A stretch of DNA of 64,000 bases from Alentia gelatinosa (GCA_950022655.1 OX465584.1:32368988-32432987), one strand, 5' to 3'; shown: positions 45,739 to 59,124, numbered from the stretch's first letter. Notes: generated by a model from the letters alone, not told the origin. Program-made: numbers and translations.

Positions 45739-48700
45739 CACCTCGAAATGTTTCAGTTAGAACTGCCCCCTGGTGTGAATTTGGCTGATTACTGGCAAGT
45801 GATCAGAATTTGCTACTGCATGTGATCTATGATTTAGGTAGGTACCAGCGAATTCTATCACCTGACTAAGATGGTGATTTGGGGAATATCATGATCTACG
45901 GCAACCACCTTTATCGTTATAAGTGACTTTGTGTTTAGAATCACATCTCTTAGTACAAAAGTCGCATGTAGTATTATGTAAAAGAGAAATGACCGCAACG
46001 CTTTACGGAAATCTACTTTGTTGCAGCTTCTTATGGTTTGTAGTGGTGGAGAAGATAAGGGGTGACGAAGGCAGTGTCCGTACTTCTCCGTGGATTTCAA
46101 AGTGTAAGGATGGGACTCTGACCCCCTTAATTCCTATCATATGCGATAACAATTAAGAACAGGTTCATACATTTCTGTAAAGCGAAGAACAGTTTGTATG
46201 TTCGCTCTTCAAATTCTTGGACTTACGCAAAGTACATGTATTTTCTTTTCTATTATGACCGCTTAAATAAGGGTTGCTTGACATAAACCTACCTTAATCA
46301 TCATAACAAAAGGCGCTCAATAAAGTTATGAACGATACATAAAGTAGTAAAAATAGGCCTTTTTCCACAGGCCGGTGTCGCACCTTATCTTCTTAGTTAC
46401 GCCACGGCTGAGGCCAAACATTCACCTGGCAACGTATACCTTAGTGTTGATGCCCAGAGTGTATGAGCGTAATACGTTCATGATAACCGTGTTCATTATT
46501 TCCAGAGAAATGACACTGACTGCATCGTATTCTATGGTAATCCAGCTCCGATTTGGTGTATCATACATGTATATCACACAATGATTCTTTAGATATACCT
46601 AAGATAACATAAGAACACCGAAAGTGCATACACACTATTACATTGGCAGACCTATCTGTAAAGTGGAATTCACACGGAGAGACTGATGTACCTGAGACTG
46701 GTGTACTTCACGCCTTTTCCCTAGTCTCATACATTTCTCTTCTGGTACAACAATCTCATGGTATGGTGCTTTGGCCAGTCCCAAGGCACAATGACGAATT
46801 ATTCACATGGAGGGACATATCAGGTATATAATATCAGACATAGATACAGTGAACTCTCACTCTAGGACTCAAGTGCCCTTGAAGTAGGGGGGGGGGGGGT
46901 TACAAACATGTATTCATGCTTGCTGGCCACTTATTAGCTAAGGAATATATATAGTCGGCGACTCCGCAGCAGGTCCATTTGGATCACCAAAATCCCCTAT
47001 AAATTTTAAACGTGTTTACAATCAAAATCTCACGAGATTCCTGGTTAGGGGTAATTGTCGCCGAGAGTTACAGGGGAAATTATTTGTCTCAGGGAAATGA
47101 AATCCTACAATTCTGACGGGGAGATTGTGTTCCAGTACCAAATCTCACCAGGATTTGTCTCAGACAAACACTCTGTGAGGTACTTGAATTCCACCGTGTG
47201 AATCCCACTTAATATGCTTATCTTTTTCCTATTTAAGACCAAGATAATTATCAACTATGAAGTTTAGACAGTCATTACCCGTTAATACAATACCCTAGCT
47301 TGTTCCAGCAATTTAATCTGTCAAAAAAACACTCCTGCAATCACACCCACCGTTCACACTTTAGGTGTGATTGCTGTGTGAATACTGATGTAATTGCTAT
47401 ATGAATACCACCGGACCTGTGGTGTTTGTCCGAGCGGCCGCGTAACTAGACAGTGGGCCGTTAGGCGGCGATGAACGGCAACACCTGTATCGCAAAACAT
47501 GATGAAGCGTTCTTGATACCAGTAGTGATCCAAAGATATGCGCCACGTTAGGGTATAACCTGACTGAGATTGTACACCTACCTCGGCATACAGCCAAACA
47601 GCCTCAATGTACAGACAGAGCGGTCCAACTGCCAGCTATATGTCTGATGATGTCAGCGTCTGCATGATGCAGAGCAGACTGCATCCTATCAATACCGATA
47701 ACAGAAACTGTGGATGCGATTCTTTTTAATCTGGAGACGGACTCGGTATATAAAAGGAAATTGTCAATATTTCCCAGGTGGGACGGGTGTGTAACTTGGA
47801 CAGATTGGAAAGAACGGTACAAAACCTGGATACTGTGACGCAATTGCAGGTGCCTGTAAAATTAGCTTATTTGACGCCAACGACTTAATCGTGTCTGTCA
47901 AGATCAACTGTTATGTCGCAAGAACTAGCGAACCCTGCCCAGATCGAGTAGGCTGAATTGAGGGGGGGGGGGGGGTATCTCTCACCGGACCGATCAGTCG
48001 CATCGCACTAAATACCGTACTCCACCACGCCAGTTCGTGTTCTCCCCAGTTCCCTCCCTGTTCTTCAGCAGACCGTACCATAATCTGGTGTGGCTCTATT
48101 AGCACTCTCCACCAGTGATCAGGAAAAGAATTGGGTTTTTATCTCTGTTTCTTCTTAATCGGCTCTGGTTCAGAGGTCTTGCTCCACTGCTCCAATAACA
48201 CAGTAGGGTAGATCCCTATGAAGCAGTGCCAACTGTCACGCTGTCTGTTGGACATTGCCCTCATAGCAGTGCTAGCCGAGTTTCCCGTTCAATCGCTAGG
48301 GGGCACGTCGGCCGAGCATGGCTATCTTGGCACTTTTGTCAAAGCGGATAAATCCTTTTCTTCTCTTTCAGGACTAGAATCCACCAAATTTGGCAATTAT
48401 TTGCTCTGATTGCCAAAATTAGACCATTATTTTTTTCAAAGTATGTGTGTTTTCGTGCACTGCTACTACTACCGGAGCAGCACAGTGTCTGCCACCTTGG
48501 ATTTGCATTGAACAGTGATTGACAGCTCGTCAGGTAAATAAAGAAAAGCATTGATGTTCTGAATGTGTATAGCACACTTAGGTTATAAAATTCTTTCCAA
48601 TTTCTTTAGCACCATCTGATATTTCTGATGCAATCCCAAGTAATTTTTCCCGGTATGGTGAGCGGCAAAACCCAGCTGAAAAGCATTGAGAACGGGGGAG

Positions 48701-49220
48701 TTGGCTTTGAATCGGACCAATGAACTGCGGTCAGTGAGACAATTAGTCAAGAATCAGAGGAAATCGTACTGCTATTACTAGCAGATTATATGCCGGTGAT
48801 GCGCCGATTGTCACGGCCCTAACTCTAATACTGCGCCGATTTTCACGGCCCTAACTGCACTACAGCTCCACTGCCAGGAATAGGAGGCAATCAGGCCCCC
48901 ATGTAGGTACGATCAAATGATCGACCCCAAATTATCTCTGAATTCACTGAAGTGGAGCACCGCCTTAACCATTTCCCTGCAGCACCCAGTTCCCCTGCTC
49001 AGCATTACATGGCATAAATGACCCTGCTATGGCAGGCACCTTTTTTTTTGGAAATAGCAATGTCACATGATGTGTCATGTGATTCGAGTAATTTACCTTG
49101 GTAACTGCTGATATTATGGAATACCAAATCAAAGGTCAATATGGCCCTTATACCTTGTCAAGATTTATTTTAATTCAAACAATTATCTTTTTATTTATTG
49201 AATTTTGTATATAAGTATCA
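45739..49220. other. Non-coding DNA with small hairpins
   Basis: GCAATCACACC (47337-47347) is perfectly inverted at 47364-47374. TTTGGCAAT/ATTGCCAAA form a stem near 48389-48417. GCGCCGATTGTCACGG (48801) is duplicated with one change at 48833. Poly-G tracts lie at 46886 and 47961. No gene recognised. Confidence 0.5.
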
Positions 49221-49952
49221 ATGATGCCTCTAAGTTGCCTGGAGTATCTTCCTGCCGTAGCCAGGGGAATGCCTGGAGGCGTCATGCTGCAGTTAAAGGG
49301 TTTTAATGACTTAGATGAATATACAAATATGGTAGAAAAATATAGTATTTCTGATGCGAACACAGAGTGTGTAACAGTGGAGGTACAGGTCCCTAGCAGA
49401 AAAAAGATGGTGATTACTTCAATCTATCGACCACCAGGAGATAATGTAAGTAGTTGTTTTGAATTTTTAGATAGATTATTGAAAGAAAGACAATATAGGA
49501 AGCATGAATTTTGGATAGTAGGGGACATGAACATTAATGCAAATACCCAGCGATGTCATAAATTTAGAAAATTAAATAACTTTTTGTTAGAACATAACCT
49601 AAATATGTTAGAAACAAACGATACATATTTACACTCAGCTGGATCAAGTAAAATCGATCACATTTATACCAATAGCAAGTTTGTAAATAGTTCAGGTAAT
49701 GTTAACTATTATTTATCTGATCATGTGATGATTTATGCTATCCATAAGAAAATTAAGGAATCTAGATCTACAAAGTTTATAAAATATAGAGATGTAAAAG
49801 GATTAAAGGAAGAAGATATACCTGAATTATTAACCTTTGATGAAAGCAAAACAAACACAAATGATGATGCATTCGAACCATGTGAATTTTTTATAAAAAA
49901 TCTCAATGATATCTTTGATGAAAAATATCCAAAAAAAAAACAAGAGGAGTAA
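49221..49952 (+). pseudogene. LINE endonuclease domain, N-terminally truncated
   Basis: Residues 67-72 SIYRPP, 101-106 GDMNIN, 143-151 SKIDHIYTN and 166-168 SDH are the later motifs of the apurinic-type endonuclease that nicks target DNA. The first part of the domain, with the early Asn and Glu catalytic residues, is missing: the retroelement homology starts around residue 17-20, so the insertion was 5'-truncated. The frame closes at 49950-49952 just after a ten-A run, where the protein continues in another frame. Confidence 0.8.
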
Positions 49953-51442
49953 GAACAAAAAATAATTTATTATTACCAAAACAAGTAAATGTAAACATAG
50001 AAAAAAGAAAGAGACTACTGAAGTTATTAACAAAAAATAATTATGACTTAGAGAAAAAAAAAAGGATACTTGTAGAAATAAGATGCTTAAGAAACAATAT
50101 CACAAAAGGGATCAAAAGATTCCAAGGAACCCAGATTCAAAAGAGTCTACATCAATGCCAAAAATCACCAAAAAAGTTCTTGAGAACACTAAATAAATAT
50201 TGGAAAGGATGCGAGAATACAAAAAGTTACCCAATAAAACTGGATGAATCACTGATAGAAATTGCAAATAATCTAAATCAGCACTTTTGTACTATTGGTA
50301 TGGTTGATACTGATGATAATACTGAAGACTTAGATATAAATGAAGAAAATCTGGAGGATGATGAAAGTCAAAAAAAAAATAACAACACAGTACTGACATG
50401 CGATGTGATTAGAATAATAAAAGAACTAGATAATGGAAAGGCAAGTGGATTTAGCTATATAAGATCAGAAATCCTAAAAAAGGTATTGTTAATAAATCCG
50501 TACATACTAACAAATTTGATAAATAATAGTTTACAAAAAAATTACTTTCCAGATGTATTAAAAAATGGATTGATAACTCCTTTACCAAAGGATGGTGATT
50601 TACGATTATTTAGTAACTGGCGCCCGATAACAGTCCTACCGCTGATATCGAAGATTTATGAAAAGGTAATTCATAAAATAATATTAAATTATATTAAACA
50701 AAATGAAATTATAATATCAAATCAATATGGGTTCATGCCAGAACGCTCAACAGCGCAGTCAATATTTGTCTTGTTGGAAGAAATATTTAGAAACTTGAAT
50801 CAAAAAAATATAATAATGGTTGCCTACCTCGATTTTCGAAAAGCTTTCGACAGCGTTAACCACAGAATTTTATTAACTAGACTTAAAGACATAAAATTAG
50901 ACCACAATATAATAAAATTATTAAATGACTACTTAAACAGAAGAGAATGCAAGACAAAATTAAATAATATAATATCAGAAAAAAAGGTAGTCAAGTGTGG
51001 AGTGCCCCAGGGATCGGTCCTGGGGCCATTGTTATTTATAATCTTTATTAATAATATAATCGATGTTATTTCATATGGGAAAGTTATACTATATGCTGAT
51101 GATTGTGTCCTAATGATAAGCGGTAAAAACCAAAATGATATAATAAGAAAAATGGAAGATGATCTCAAGGAAATTAATGATTGGACAATAAAATATAAAT
51201 TAAGGATAAATTATTCTAAAACAAAAATAATGTGGATAGGGAACCAAAAAGACCTAAACCGAACTTTAAATGTAAAAATGGGGGGAAATCAACTTAAGAT
51301 AGTAAGGACATATAAATATTTGGGAGTATTAATCGATGATAAGCTAAATTTTAACGATCATGTTGAAATAGTAAGTAGAGAAGTAAACAGGAGGTTATTC
51401 AGATTTAGGAAAAATAAGACATTTATTAACGCACGATGCTAA
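49943..51442 (+). pseudogene. LINE reverse transcriptase domain
   Basis: The frame is open from about 49943, carrying the linker SPKKFLRTLNKYWKG, to 51442. Canonical RT blocks are intact: SNWRPITVLPLISKIYEKVI, QYGFMPERSTAQ, LDFRKAFDSVNH with the first catalytic Asp, CGVPQGSVLGPLLF, and the catalytic YADD at about 51092-51103, then KYLGVLIDDKLNF. It would prime on nicked target DNA. The frame ends early near an A-run, and the normal C-terminal domain follows in another frame, so the copy cannot make a full protein. Confidence 0.85.
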
Positions 51443-51443
51443 A

Positions 51444-51908
51444 TTGAAAATAGCTAAACAAATGATTATACCGATCATCCAATACTCAGATTTCATTTAC
51501 TATTGTACTTCCCAAAGAAACAGAGACAGGTTACAAACTATGACAAATAAAGTATTAAGATGCGCAATTGGTATACACAGAGCAGTAGATTTACATATTA
51601 ATCAACTCCATGAAAAATGTAAGATGAGAGAACTGAGCATACGTAGAGCAACACATTTGCTGATGATGATAAAATGGTGGTCCTTAAATCAAGATCACAT
51701 ATTTGAAATGCCTGAAAAAAGAACAAGGTTAGACCAAAAACTAAGATTAAAAATTCCTAAACCAAAGATGGAGAAATTCCGAAATACCCCCTTATACATA
51801 GGAGAAAAATATTGGAGTAAGTTACAAAAGGAAACACAACTAATAAAAGAAATGTATATTTTTAAGAACAAAATCAAAATGGAAATAGGAGAAATCATGG
51901 AAGATTAA
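51444..51908 (+). pseudogene. LINE C-terminal domain
   Basis: Continues the element after a frame change: AKQMIIPIIQYSDFIYYCTS, RDRLQTMTNKVLRCAIGIHR and NTPLYIGEKYWSKL. This is the usual post-RT tail with an NR/NK-x-LR helix. It corresponds to the fragment at 20312-20755. Confidence 0.75.
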
Positions 51909-52253
51909 TGGTACGGTCAAGAGACTGAAAAAATGTGAAAATGAGGTCTAAAGACCGAATGTGTCCGGTTATGTACGAGTACATTATATTGAAGATAGTC
52001 ATTTACTTATGAAAATTGTATAATAATTGTACATATATGACTACAATATACCAGTTGCCCTGTAGAGTCCTGTTTTGTACTGTGATGTCTGTTTTTGTAT
52101 TAGACTATCGCGTGGAGGATCGTTGGGCGACCAATGAACGTGTAATGTCTCAAAAATTTACTTGAATAAAAAAATTTTTAAAAAATGTTGCCCGACTCAA
52201 CAGACCCAGCTGAGGTCTCTTGCTGGTGAAACACCTCATTAATGCAGGATTTT

Positions 52254-52678
52254 CACCTGACGACTAAATGTCCACCGATCATATGGTCACTGTAAACCCA
52301 GTCGTAGATTGATGGCACTTGTGAATTTATATTTACACATGATCGTTGACCTCCATAGTTCATTCACTGTTACCACATAATGTTTGATTTCCCTACCTTT
52401 ACATTGAAAGTAACTGAGAAAATAATTATGTTGCTACATGGGTCCTAGCCTGAAAATCAACCATGCCTACACTGCAGCCGAGTAAATACTTCCAATAGAT
52501 TTATTAGTGGGGTTCCGATATCTTGAGACTGGGTTAATTTACAAATCGTCGTTGGTGAGGTAAAGCCTCTGTTTTGCAGTTAAAAAAGGTGTAGGCCGGC
52601 ACGGTAGGAATCGTCGACCTGCCACCGATTATATGTACCCTGTTTGAAGTTATCGGTGAGGCCAATAGTCGTCAGGTG
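52254..52678. mobile_element. Candidate MITE with CACCTGACGACTA ends
   Basis: CACCTGACGACTA (52254-52266) is exactly inverted at 52666-52678. A diverged half copy (CACCTGACGACTG, then GGTCACTGTAGAATCAGTC) lies at 55092-55200. No target duplication defined. Confidence 0.55.
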
Positions 52679-54534
52679 GTACCAATTTGCGTAACGTGGG
52701 AATAAATAATTGTCGACCTGAAATTGTTATCTGTTTCCAAGTGTCAAATAGTCGACGGGTTGTGCCACAAACTTTTTTTTCCGATATTATTTGGAGAATC
52801 AGCCATTAAGATTCAATTAAGAATATCTATCTCAATACCTTGGAATTTGGCTGTAGCTTGTTACTCCAAAACTTCACCATAAAATTTTCCATCACTTAAC
52901 TTTACTTAGTATTACTTTGAAATCATTATTCTAGAATCTAAAAGCAATAAATATTTGTCTTTAAATGACAGTTACAACATTTTCACGGATGTTCCACAAA
53001 AAAAGAAATCCGTTGCTAAATCAGGAAAACAGATCGTGCAGTTCATACTCTCTATATTCTTAATGACGGTGCTCTCTGCCAGTCAGCATACAAGCAAAGA
53101 AGCGGCTGATGTCATATTGTCTACACTGCATCTAGACACTCGCCTAGAGCTATGTTTGTCTGGGATATATATGTGGAAGGTTTGTAGCGCCGCTTGGGGC
53201 TTCGTATTTAATGTATGTCTGTGTGTCTTGATGGGGTCGCCCCCGCCAAAGCTATGTCAGAGGATGTATGACTCAGAGAAATGACAGAGTTAAACATGAG
53301 GGCTTTAGTTATTCACCATTAATAGAAATCTCTGTTAGAAGGTAGCGTTTGCTTAATTGCTCACCTTCTACAATATGATGGCGGTATTACCTTGAATGGA
53401 CTAACGTAAGAGTCTTTTACTCCAAATAGGTAAATGATGTATTTCATACATCAAAGTCGTCTATGCCAAGTATATTTCGGATCCGAATACATCAGTACCA
53501 TGCCCAAGAAGTTAGTTCATCGAAGTACATTGCAACACTATAACGGGCACTTCATTCGAAAAGCTCATTTTCTGAGGGTGGTGACATTTTGCCTATTTTT
53601 TCCATTAGCTGCAAAAATGTTACTGACGTGCATAAACATATATTTTCTCTCATAGCAAAAGATTTGGCTGCAATTGAAACCTGCCTACATTCAGGGGAAA
53701 TCTCCTTGAATCCAGATGCAGGTGGTCAATGCATACCAGAGAACTGCAAAATATTTCGTGGTCCGCAAACAAAAACTTGCTGTTAATTGGACAGACTATT
53801 TATTCCTACCTCGGAACAATATAAATTGAATCTATCAGCAATTCTTTATTCTGGTTTTAAATGTATTGCCTCTGGGAAGTTTCTCTATAATTTCTACTGT
53901 TATTTTATTACAGATCCTTTTCCCCTACCAGCAATGGTGACTTTCTGTATTTTTCAGACTATTTTATATTTTTTTCCTGGATAATCTAGTATTATGTCTT
54001 CGATGATGAAAAAAATTTAATTTTCAACGTCAGACCACCATTTAATTAATGACAATAAATGAGACATTCTACGGTAAGTGGCCTAATTTTACACCTTTCC
54101 TGCAAAGTCGTAATATGCATATCTCTTTATTTCCCGACACTCATCGCTATTCGTAGACTTTGATTTATGACAATTTGCAATCTTTCTCAATTTCATTTGT
54201 TAGTTAAAACTCATTACCTAAGAGAAAAATTACTTTTGTCTTCAAGAACACACAAAAAATATTGCTGTTGCAGATGGTACTATATACTTTGTGATGCACT
54301 TTTGTCTTTGAGATTTCTATTCTTTTAATTCTCAGCTTCTGTATTTACACCATAGTTCTGTGTATTTTCACAACCAATTTCCAATATAGATTTTGAAAAA
54401 TAGCTGGCCCAATGACTGAAACAGTAATGACATGTAATGATATTTTATTGCACTGAAAAATACACACTGCACAGGAGAAACAAACTTACAAGAAGTCAAC
54501 TGAGAGGAAAGTCGAGCGGAGAGTTCTGCTGTAA
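52679..54534. other. Non-coding DNA
   Basis: Open frames at 52955-53284 and 53434-53984 show no recognisable domain; I do not call genes. Confidence 0.5.
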
Positions 54535-54806
54535 GGCATGGCGTCCACCTACTATGATAGAAATACCGATATGGCACCGATACAAAAGGAAATATCGGAG
54601 ACATATTGGGAAGGTGCAAAATCGTGGACATATGTCTAGACATGCCAATCCACTACGCATCGTAAGGGTTTTTTTCAGTGCCTGATCGCAGAAACATGGT
54701 CAACTGCCCCGATATTAGGTGCCCTTTCAACGCGATTTTGATTTTTTATCGGGAAGTGCGTCGTAGACCATATCGTAGCTATATCGTCGTAGGTGGACGC
54801 CCGGCC
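54535..54806. mobile_element. Harbinger-like MITE, 272 bp
   Basis: Ends GGCATGGCGTCCACCTAC and, reversed, GGCCGGGCGTCCACCTAC; both are flanked by TAA (54532-54534 and 54807-54809). The interior has TATCGTAG/CTACGATA-type words as in 2432-2803. Confidence 0.75.
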
Positions 54807-54809
54807 TAA

Positions 54810-55850
54810 TTCTGAAACATAATTTCTGGAAAACCCGATGTTTGTGTGCTTCATCTTGATAATCCACTATCATGGATTATCAATATGATCATTTCGAGGT
54901 GTGTTGATCAATACTCTCCGGTTGCCTGACTCCAGAAATTCGATCGAGTCCTGATAAGGATTTGGACATCAATTATTGGGGAGATATATGCAATTGAAGA
55001 GCTTCTTGCATCAGATGCAGACGGGCCATGTTGTATTTGTTGTCCCGAAACTAGGAATACTGCAGAGGCTCCCTGTCCGAGGCTTGTGTAATGCAGCATT
55101 TACACCTGACGACTGATTATTTGGTCACTGTAGAATCAGTCATCGGCTGATGGTATTTGTGAAATCATCTTTACATATAATCATCAACCTCCAAAGCACA
55201 TACATCGTGTCCACCTGTTGAGGGGAAAAGGCGCACCGATTGTTTGCCATGTAGAAAATACGACTTATTTCCAGACTCCACTGTAGCTTGATGATGAACC
55301 CTCCCAATTTTACAACCAAATATGTATTTCAAATACACACACTGCCAGGTACCTATATATGCATAGACTTGCTGAAGGCCTTGAGTATGAATATTTATTG
55401 AATGTGTAAGAGAAAATTAATTAATTTGCAGTGAATAAGTGGAGGTTGATGACTGAGGGAAAGAGGAATCGCCGGTTTGCCACCGAATATATCGTCTAGA
55501 TTCAGAATTTGGCGACAATTCAGGTTTAGAAATGTCCAGTGTTATATCTCTAATGATAACGAATATATCTATGAATCATTATGACCATTGCATGTGCCCT
55601 GAAGAGCTTTCCTGCCATACATGCCTTTACCTATCTGTTTATGTCGGTGGTTCCTGACTGCATGTCGGTGTTGGCCAATGGAAATAGGCTATGAGGAGAA
55701 CACAAAAAATGTACGCCGTTCTCGTCAGCCAATGGAAACGGGCCTTAACCTGTGGCCATATGTTCTACGTGTACCCTCGCTCCCACACATGTCATACTCA
55801 TAGCCATACAACATGTGTTAATCTTCTACCTTAGACACGGACCTGTGACA
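54810..55850. other. Non-coding DNA with a diverged MITE half copy
   Basis: 55092-55200 resembles 52238-52345. Otherwise nothing recognised. Confidence 0.5.
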
Positions 55851-55857
55851 CCAGGGA

Positions 55858-56114
55858 GCTGTTTAAGAACTTACGAGGGAGAAAATAAATGATCGTTCGA
55901 TTCTCCTTGGCCCAATATCGTTTAATAAGGGCTAGGAGAATTCCCGAAGGACAAACGAGGGAGAGGATCAATAGTGAGGCATGAAATATCGTTTAACAAA
56001 TTTCTCCCCCAGTGGACGATTGTCCTCCACATGGTCCTACGTCGTCCAAAAACAGACAATTAAACGACACGTACAGGGGGTGTCGTACAGGCAGCTTTTA
56101 CCTCTGTCCCTGGT
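55858..56114 (+). repeat. 257-bp direct repeat, copy A
   Basis: Aligns without gaps to 58001-58257 at a constant offset of 2143 bp, with roughly ten mismatches seen. Starts GCTGTTTAAGAACTTACGAG. Confidence 0.9.
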
Positions 56115-56129
56115 GATATCTAATATATA

Positions 56130-57203
56130 AAGCCTATAAGACACTGACATTTTTTCCCGATTCATCCCGACCATCGGCTCGGTGAGAGACTGGAATAAAA
56201 TGTCGATGTCTTATACCTATAAAGCCTATAAGGCACCGAAATTTGTTCCCGATTCATCCCGACCATCAGCTCGGTGACAGTCGGGAAGAAAATTTCGGTG
56301 TCTTATACCTATAAGACACCGACATGTAGACTCTTCCCGACGACACCTCCTCCTTTTATAACCTCATAAAATACCCGGGTTAAGATCAAAGAGAGCCACC
56401 TGGAGCCAAGCCGGGGTGAGCCACGGGCCGCTGGTGTGGAATCATAGAAATTAATTCAAAGTTTAATAATTTCGGATCCAATTAAGATATCGGGAAACGG
56501 ATTTCAGATTTATAATCGCCTCTGTCTCCCCTACAAATCGATATAAGGAAGTTCTAAATCGGACTAGGGGATTGGTAGCATCGCTATACAAATGGCCAAC
56601 TCAGAATCGGTAACAATCGGTGAAAGTGCGTACACCGAAATCTTAAGGTGGGGACAGTCGGTCATATCTGACATGGTAGTAATGCCCGACGCATCGGGAA
56701 AAGCAATAAAATCGGGTCGGTGAAGTGCGTTCATCGACCCGATCGATGCAGATTGTCATAGACCGGACGGATCTGTCGGGGAAACGTCTAGAATCGGGCA
56801 CAGCCGTCGGGTCGGTGCCTTATAGGCTTTAGACACAGACATGATGCCTCTTCCCGACGACACCTCCTGCCTTTATAACCTCATAAAACAACCTGATTGA
56901 GATCAAAGAGAGCAGCCGGGTGCCGGGCCCGGCTGGGACCCGGGCCGGGTGATAAGTATATATATAGGCAACAATGCACAGTTTAATAATTTCTGGTCTA
57001 TTTGAAATATCAGAAAACGGTTTAAGATCTATGATCGCTTGTTTCTCCCCTACACAACGATATAAGACACTTGTAAATCGGACTGAGGGATAGATGACAA
57101 CGCTTTTTAAATGACATGCTCAGAATCGGTAACAATCGGTGAAAGTGCGTACACCGGAATCTTAAGGTCGGGCAGAGTCGGTCGGGTCAGTGTCTTATAG
57201 GCT
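56130..57203. repeat. Tandem array of four hairpin MITE units
   Basis: Four consecutive units (about 56135-56215, 56227-56306, 56309-56825, 56828-57203) each start near TATAAGACACCGACAT and end with the inverted form GTCGGTGTCTTATA. Units 3 and 4 share CTTCCCGACGACACCTCCT and AATCGGTAACAATCGGTGAA. The first two are simple hairpins of about 80 bp. Confidence 0.75.
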
Positions 57204-57482
57204 TAATGATTGGTATGAGCAGTTTATTTCCACAATGGTGGCCAATATCCTTCATATACCTCCTGCCCTCAGGTTTTTTCAACGACGCAAAAATCCTATC
57301 ATGATTAATGTGAATTAGTATGATTAAGGGCCAATATGGAACGAAATATCCACAGTTTCACCAACCTATTCTTTTCAATAAAATCTTATTTTTTGTTAAT
57401 ATTTTATGGGATTTAGGATTGAATTAATATTTCAACGCTGAATTCTTAGGGAAAAATAAGAAAAGCATTGGACACTGTGGTA

Positions 57483-57736
57483 TACTATAGTGACACTGTG
57501 TCTGACACTGATATCAATGACAAGAGTGAGCGATAACCAGGGAGATGGTCGATTCGATTATGTATTTTGATTAAAACATTATATTTGAGATGTGACAACT
57601 GTTCAGGAAAGGTCTAATATGTTGTACTACCTATAAAAGAAAATTATATTATGAAAATATATTATAAGTATTGATAAATCTTACAGAAAACCTGGTTTTA
57701 TATTCTCCTATATATCACAGAAGTATCCACGGAAGT
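57483..57736 (+). repeat. 254-bp direct repeat, copy B
   Basis: Aligns without gaps to 59225-59478 at an offset of 1742 bp. Contains GACAAGAGTGAGCGATAACC and GAGATGGTCGATTCGATTAT. Confidence 0.9.
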
Positions 57737-58000
57737 AGCCGCAGGACTGAATACACTGGTGCCTTGCCGTGTCTGACGCTGATCTCCTTCCACAGACGAT
57801 CTGGGTCAAAGTTAGGAGAATTTACAGCAAGGAGAGGAGAGTCCACGCAGGACCTCCCTTATTAAACGATATTCACCCCGGATCCTCTCCAATGTCCTCC
57901 CTCGCGGCTGGTCTCCTATCGTCCAGACCAATTCTCCCTCGTAACTTCTTAAACAGCACCCTGGTCTTCAGTCGGATTTGCTAAACTATGCCTCCTGGGT

Positions 58001-58257
58001 GCTGTTTAAGAACTTACGAGGGAGAAAATAAATGGTCGTTCGATTCTCCTTGGCCCAATATCGTTTAATAAGGGCTAGGAGAATTCCTGAAGGACAAACG
58101 AGGGAGAGGATCAATAATGAGGCATGAAATATTGTTTAACAAATTTATCCCCCAGTGGACGATTGTCCTCCACATGGTCCTACGTCGTCCAAAAACGGAC
58201 ATTTAAACGACACGTACAGGGGGTGTCGTACAGGGAGCTTGTACCTCTGTCCCTGGT
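58001..58257 (+). repeat. 257-bp direct repeat, copy A'
   Basis: Second copy of 55858-56114. It starts about 36 bp after the inverted end at 57964, so two element ends stand nearly head to head. Confidence 0.9.
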
Positions 58258-58395
58258 AAAATATGTTTACCGGAAGAGAAACGTAAGACTTGCGGAAACC
58301 AGCGGATATAAACGGAAAAATTACGTTAAAGGAACGGAGGTATTTCCTGTGTTACGTTTGTGTTACGGTTGTGTTACGGAAGCATTACGGAGAGC

Positions 58396-58958
58396 TGTAG
58401 TGATGTAGGATGTAGTGATGTAGTGATGTAGGATGTAGTGATGTAGTGATGCAGGATGTAGTGATGTAGGATGTAGTGATGTAGGATGTAGTGATGTAGG
58501 ATGTAGGGATGTAGGATTTAGTGATGTAGTGATGTAGGGATGTAGTGATGCAGGATGTAGTGATGTAGGGATGTAGGATTTAGTGATGTAGTGATGTAGG
58601 ATGTAGGATGTAGTGATGTAGTGATGCAGGATGTAGTGATGTAGGATGTAGTGATGTAGGATGTAGGGATGTAGTGATGCAGGATGTAGTGATGTAGGGA
58701 TGTAGGATTTGGTGATGTAGTGATGTAGGATGTAGGGATGTAGGAAGTAGGATGTAGGATTTAGTGATGTAGTGATGTAGGATGTAGTGATGCAGTGATG
58801 CAGGATGTAGTGATGTAGGATGTAGGGATGTAGGGATGTAGGATGTAGTGATGTAGGATGTAGCGATGTAGTGATGCAGGATGTAGTGATGTAGGGATGT
58901 AGGATGTAGTGATGTAGTGATGTAGGATGTTGTGATGTAGGATGTTGGGATGTAGTGA
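58396..58958 (+). repeat. GATGTAG satellite, about 560 bp
   Basis: Built from TAGTGATG, TAGGATG and TAGGGATG units in irregular order. A 199-residue open frame on the minus strand (HPTSLHHYILHH pattern) is a product of the repeat, not a gene. Confidence 0.95.
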
Positions 58959-58964
58959 TCAAAT

Positions 58965-59085
58965 TTTGGTAGGGTGTCCGTCGGAAGTGTCCGCTTACGC
59001 AGGTTTTTTAGGCCTTTTTGTACCGAAATAACTCTCCGCTTACGCGGGGTGTCCGCTTACGCGGGTTATCTGTTAGGCGGGGTTC
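58965..59085. mobile_element. Pogo/Tigger-like transposon end remnant
   Basis: GTGTCCGCTTACGCGGG-type words occur three times, ending GGCGGGGTTCTACTG followed by TA. Reverse complement CAGTAGAACCCCGCC is like known pogo-type mariner termini with TA target. The other end was not found. Confidence 0.5.
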
Positions 59086-59087
59086 TA

Positions 59088-59124
<37 letters not shown>

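Larger units (their letters stand above)
49221..52185 (+). mobile_element. Non-LTR retrotransposon (LINE), 5'-truncated
   Basis: Endonuclease, reverse transcriptase and C-terminal domain lie in the right order on one strand. They are split by two frame changes at A-runs, near 49931-49940 and 51413-51425. The 3' end is A/T-rich (AATAAAAAAATTTTTAAAAA near 52165-52185). Clade looks Jockey/CR1-like; I do not assign it further. The element is AT-rich (about 70%), unlike the GC-rich Ngaro element. Confidence 0.85.
55851..57964. mobile_element. TIR-bounded composite element, 2.1 kb
   Basis: Ends CCAGGGAGCTGTTTAAGAAC (55851) and, reversed from 57964, CCAGGGTGCTGTTTAAGAAG match in 30 of 32 bases. Contents: a 257-bp segment repeated at 58001, an array of smaller hairpins (56130-57203), and a segment repeated at 59225. 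No transposase frame, so non-autonomous. No matching target duplication was found. Confidence 0.65.

Noticed and set aside
58363..58962. 199-residue minus-strand open frame (HPTSLHHYILHH pattern)
   Set aside because: It is wholly made by the GATGTAG satellite, which has no stops in that frame.
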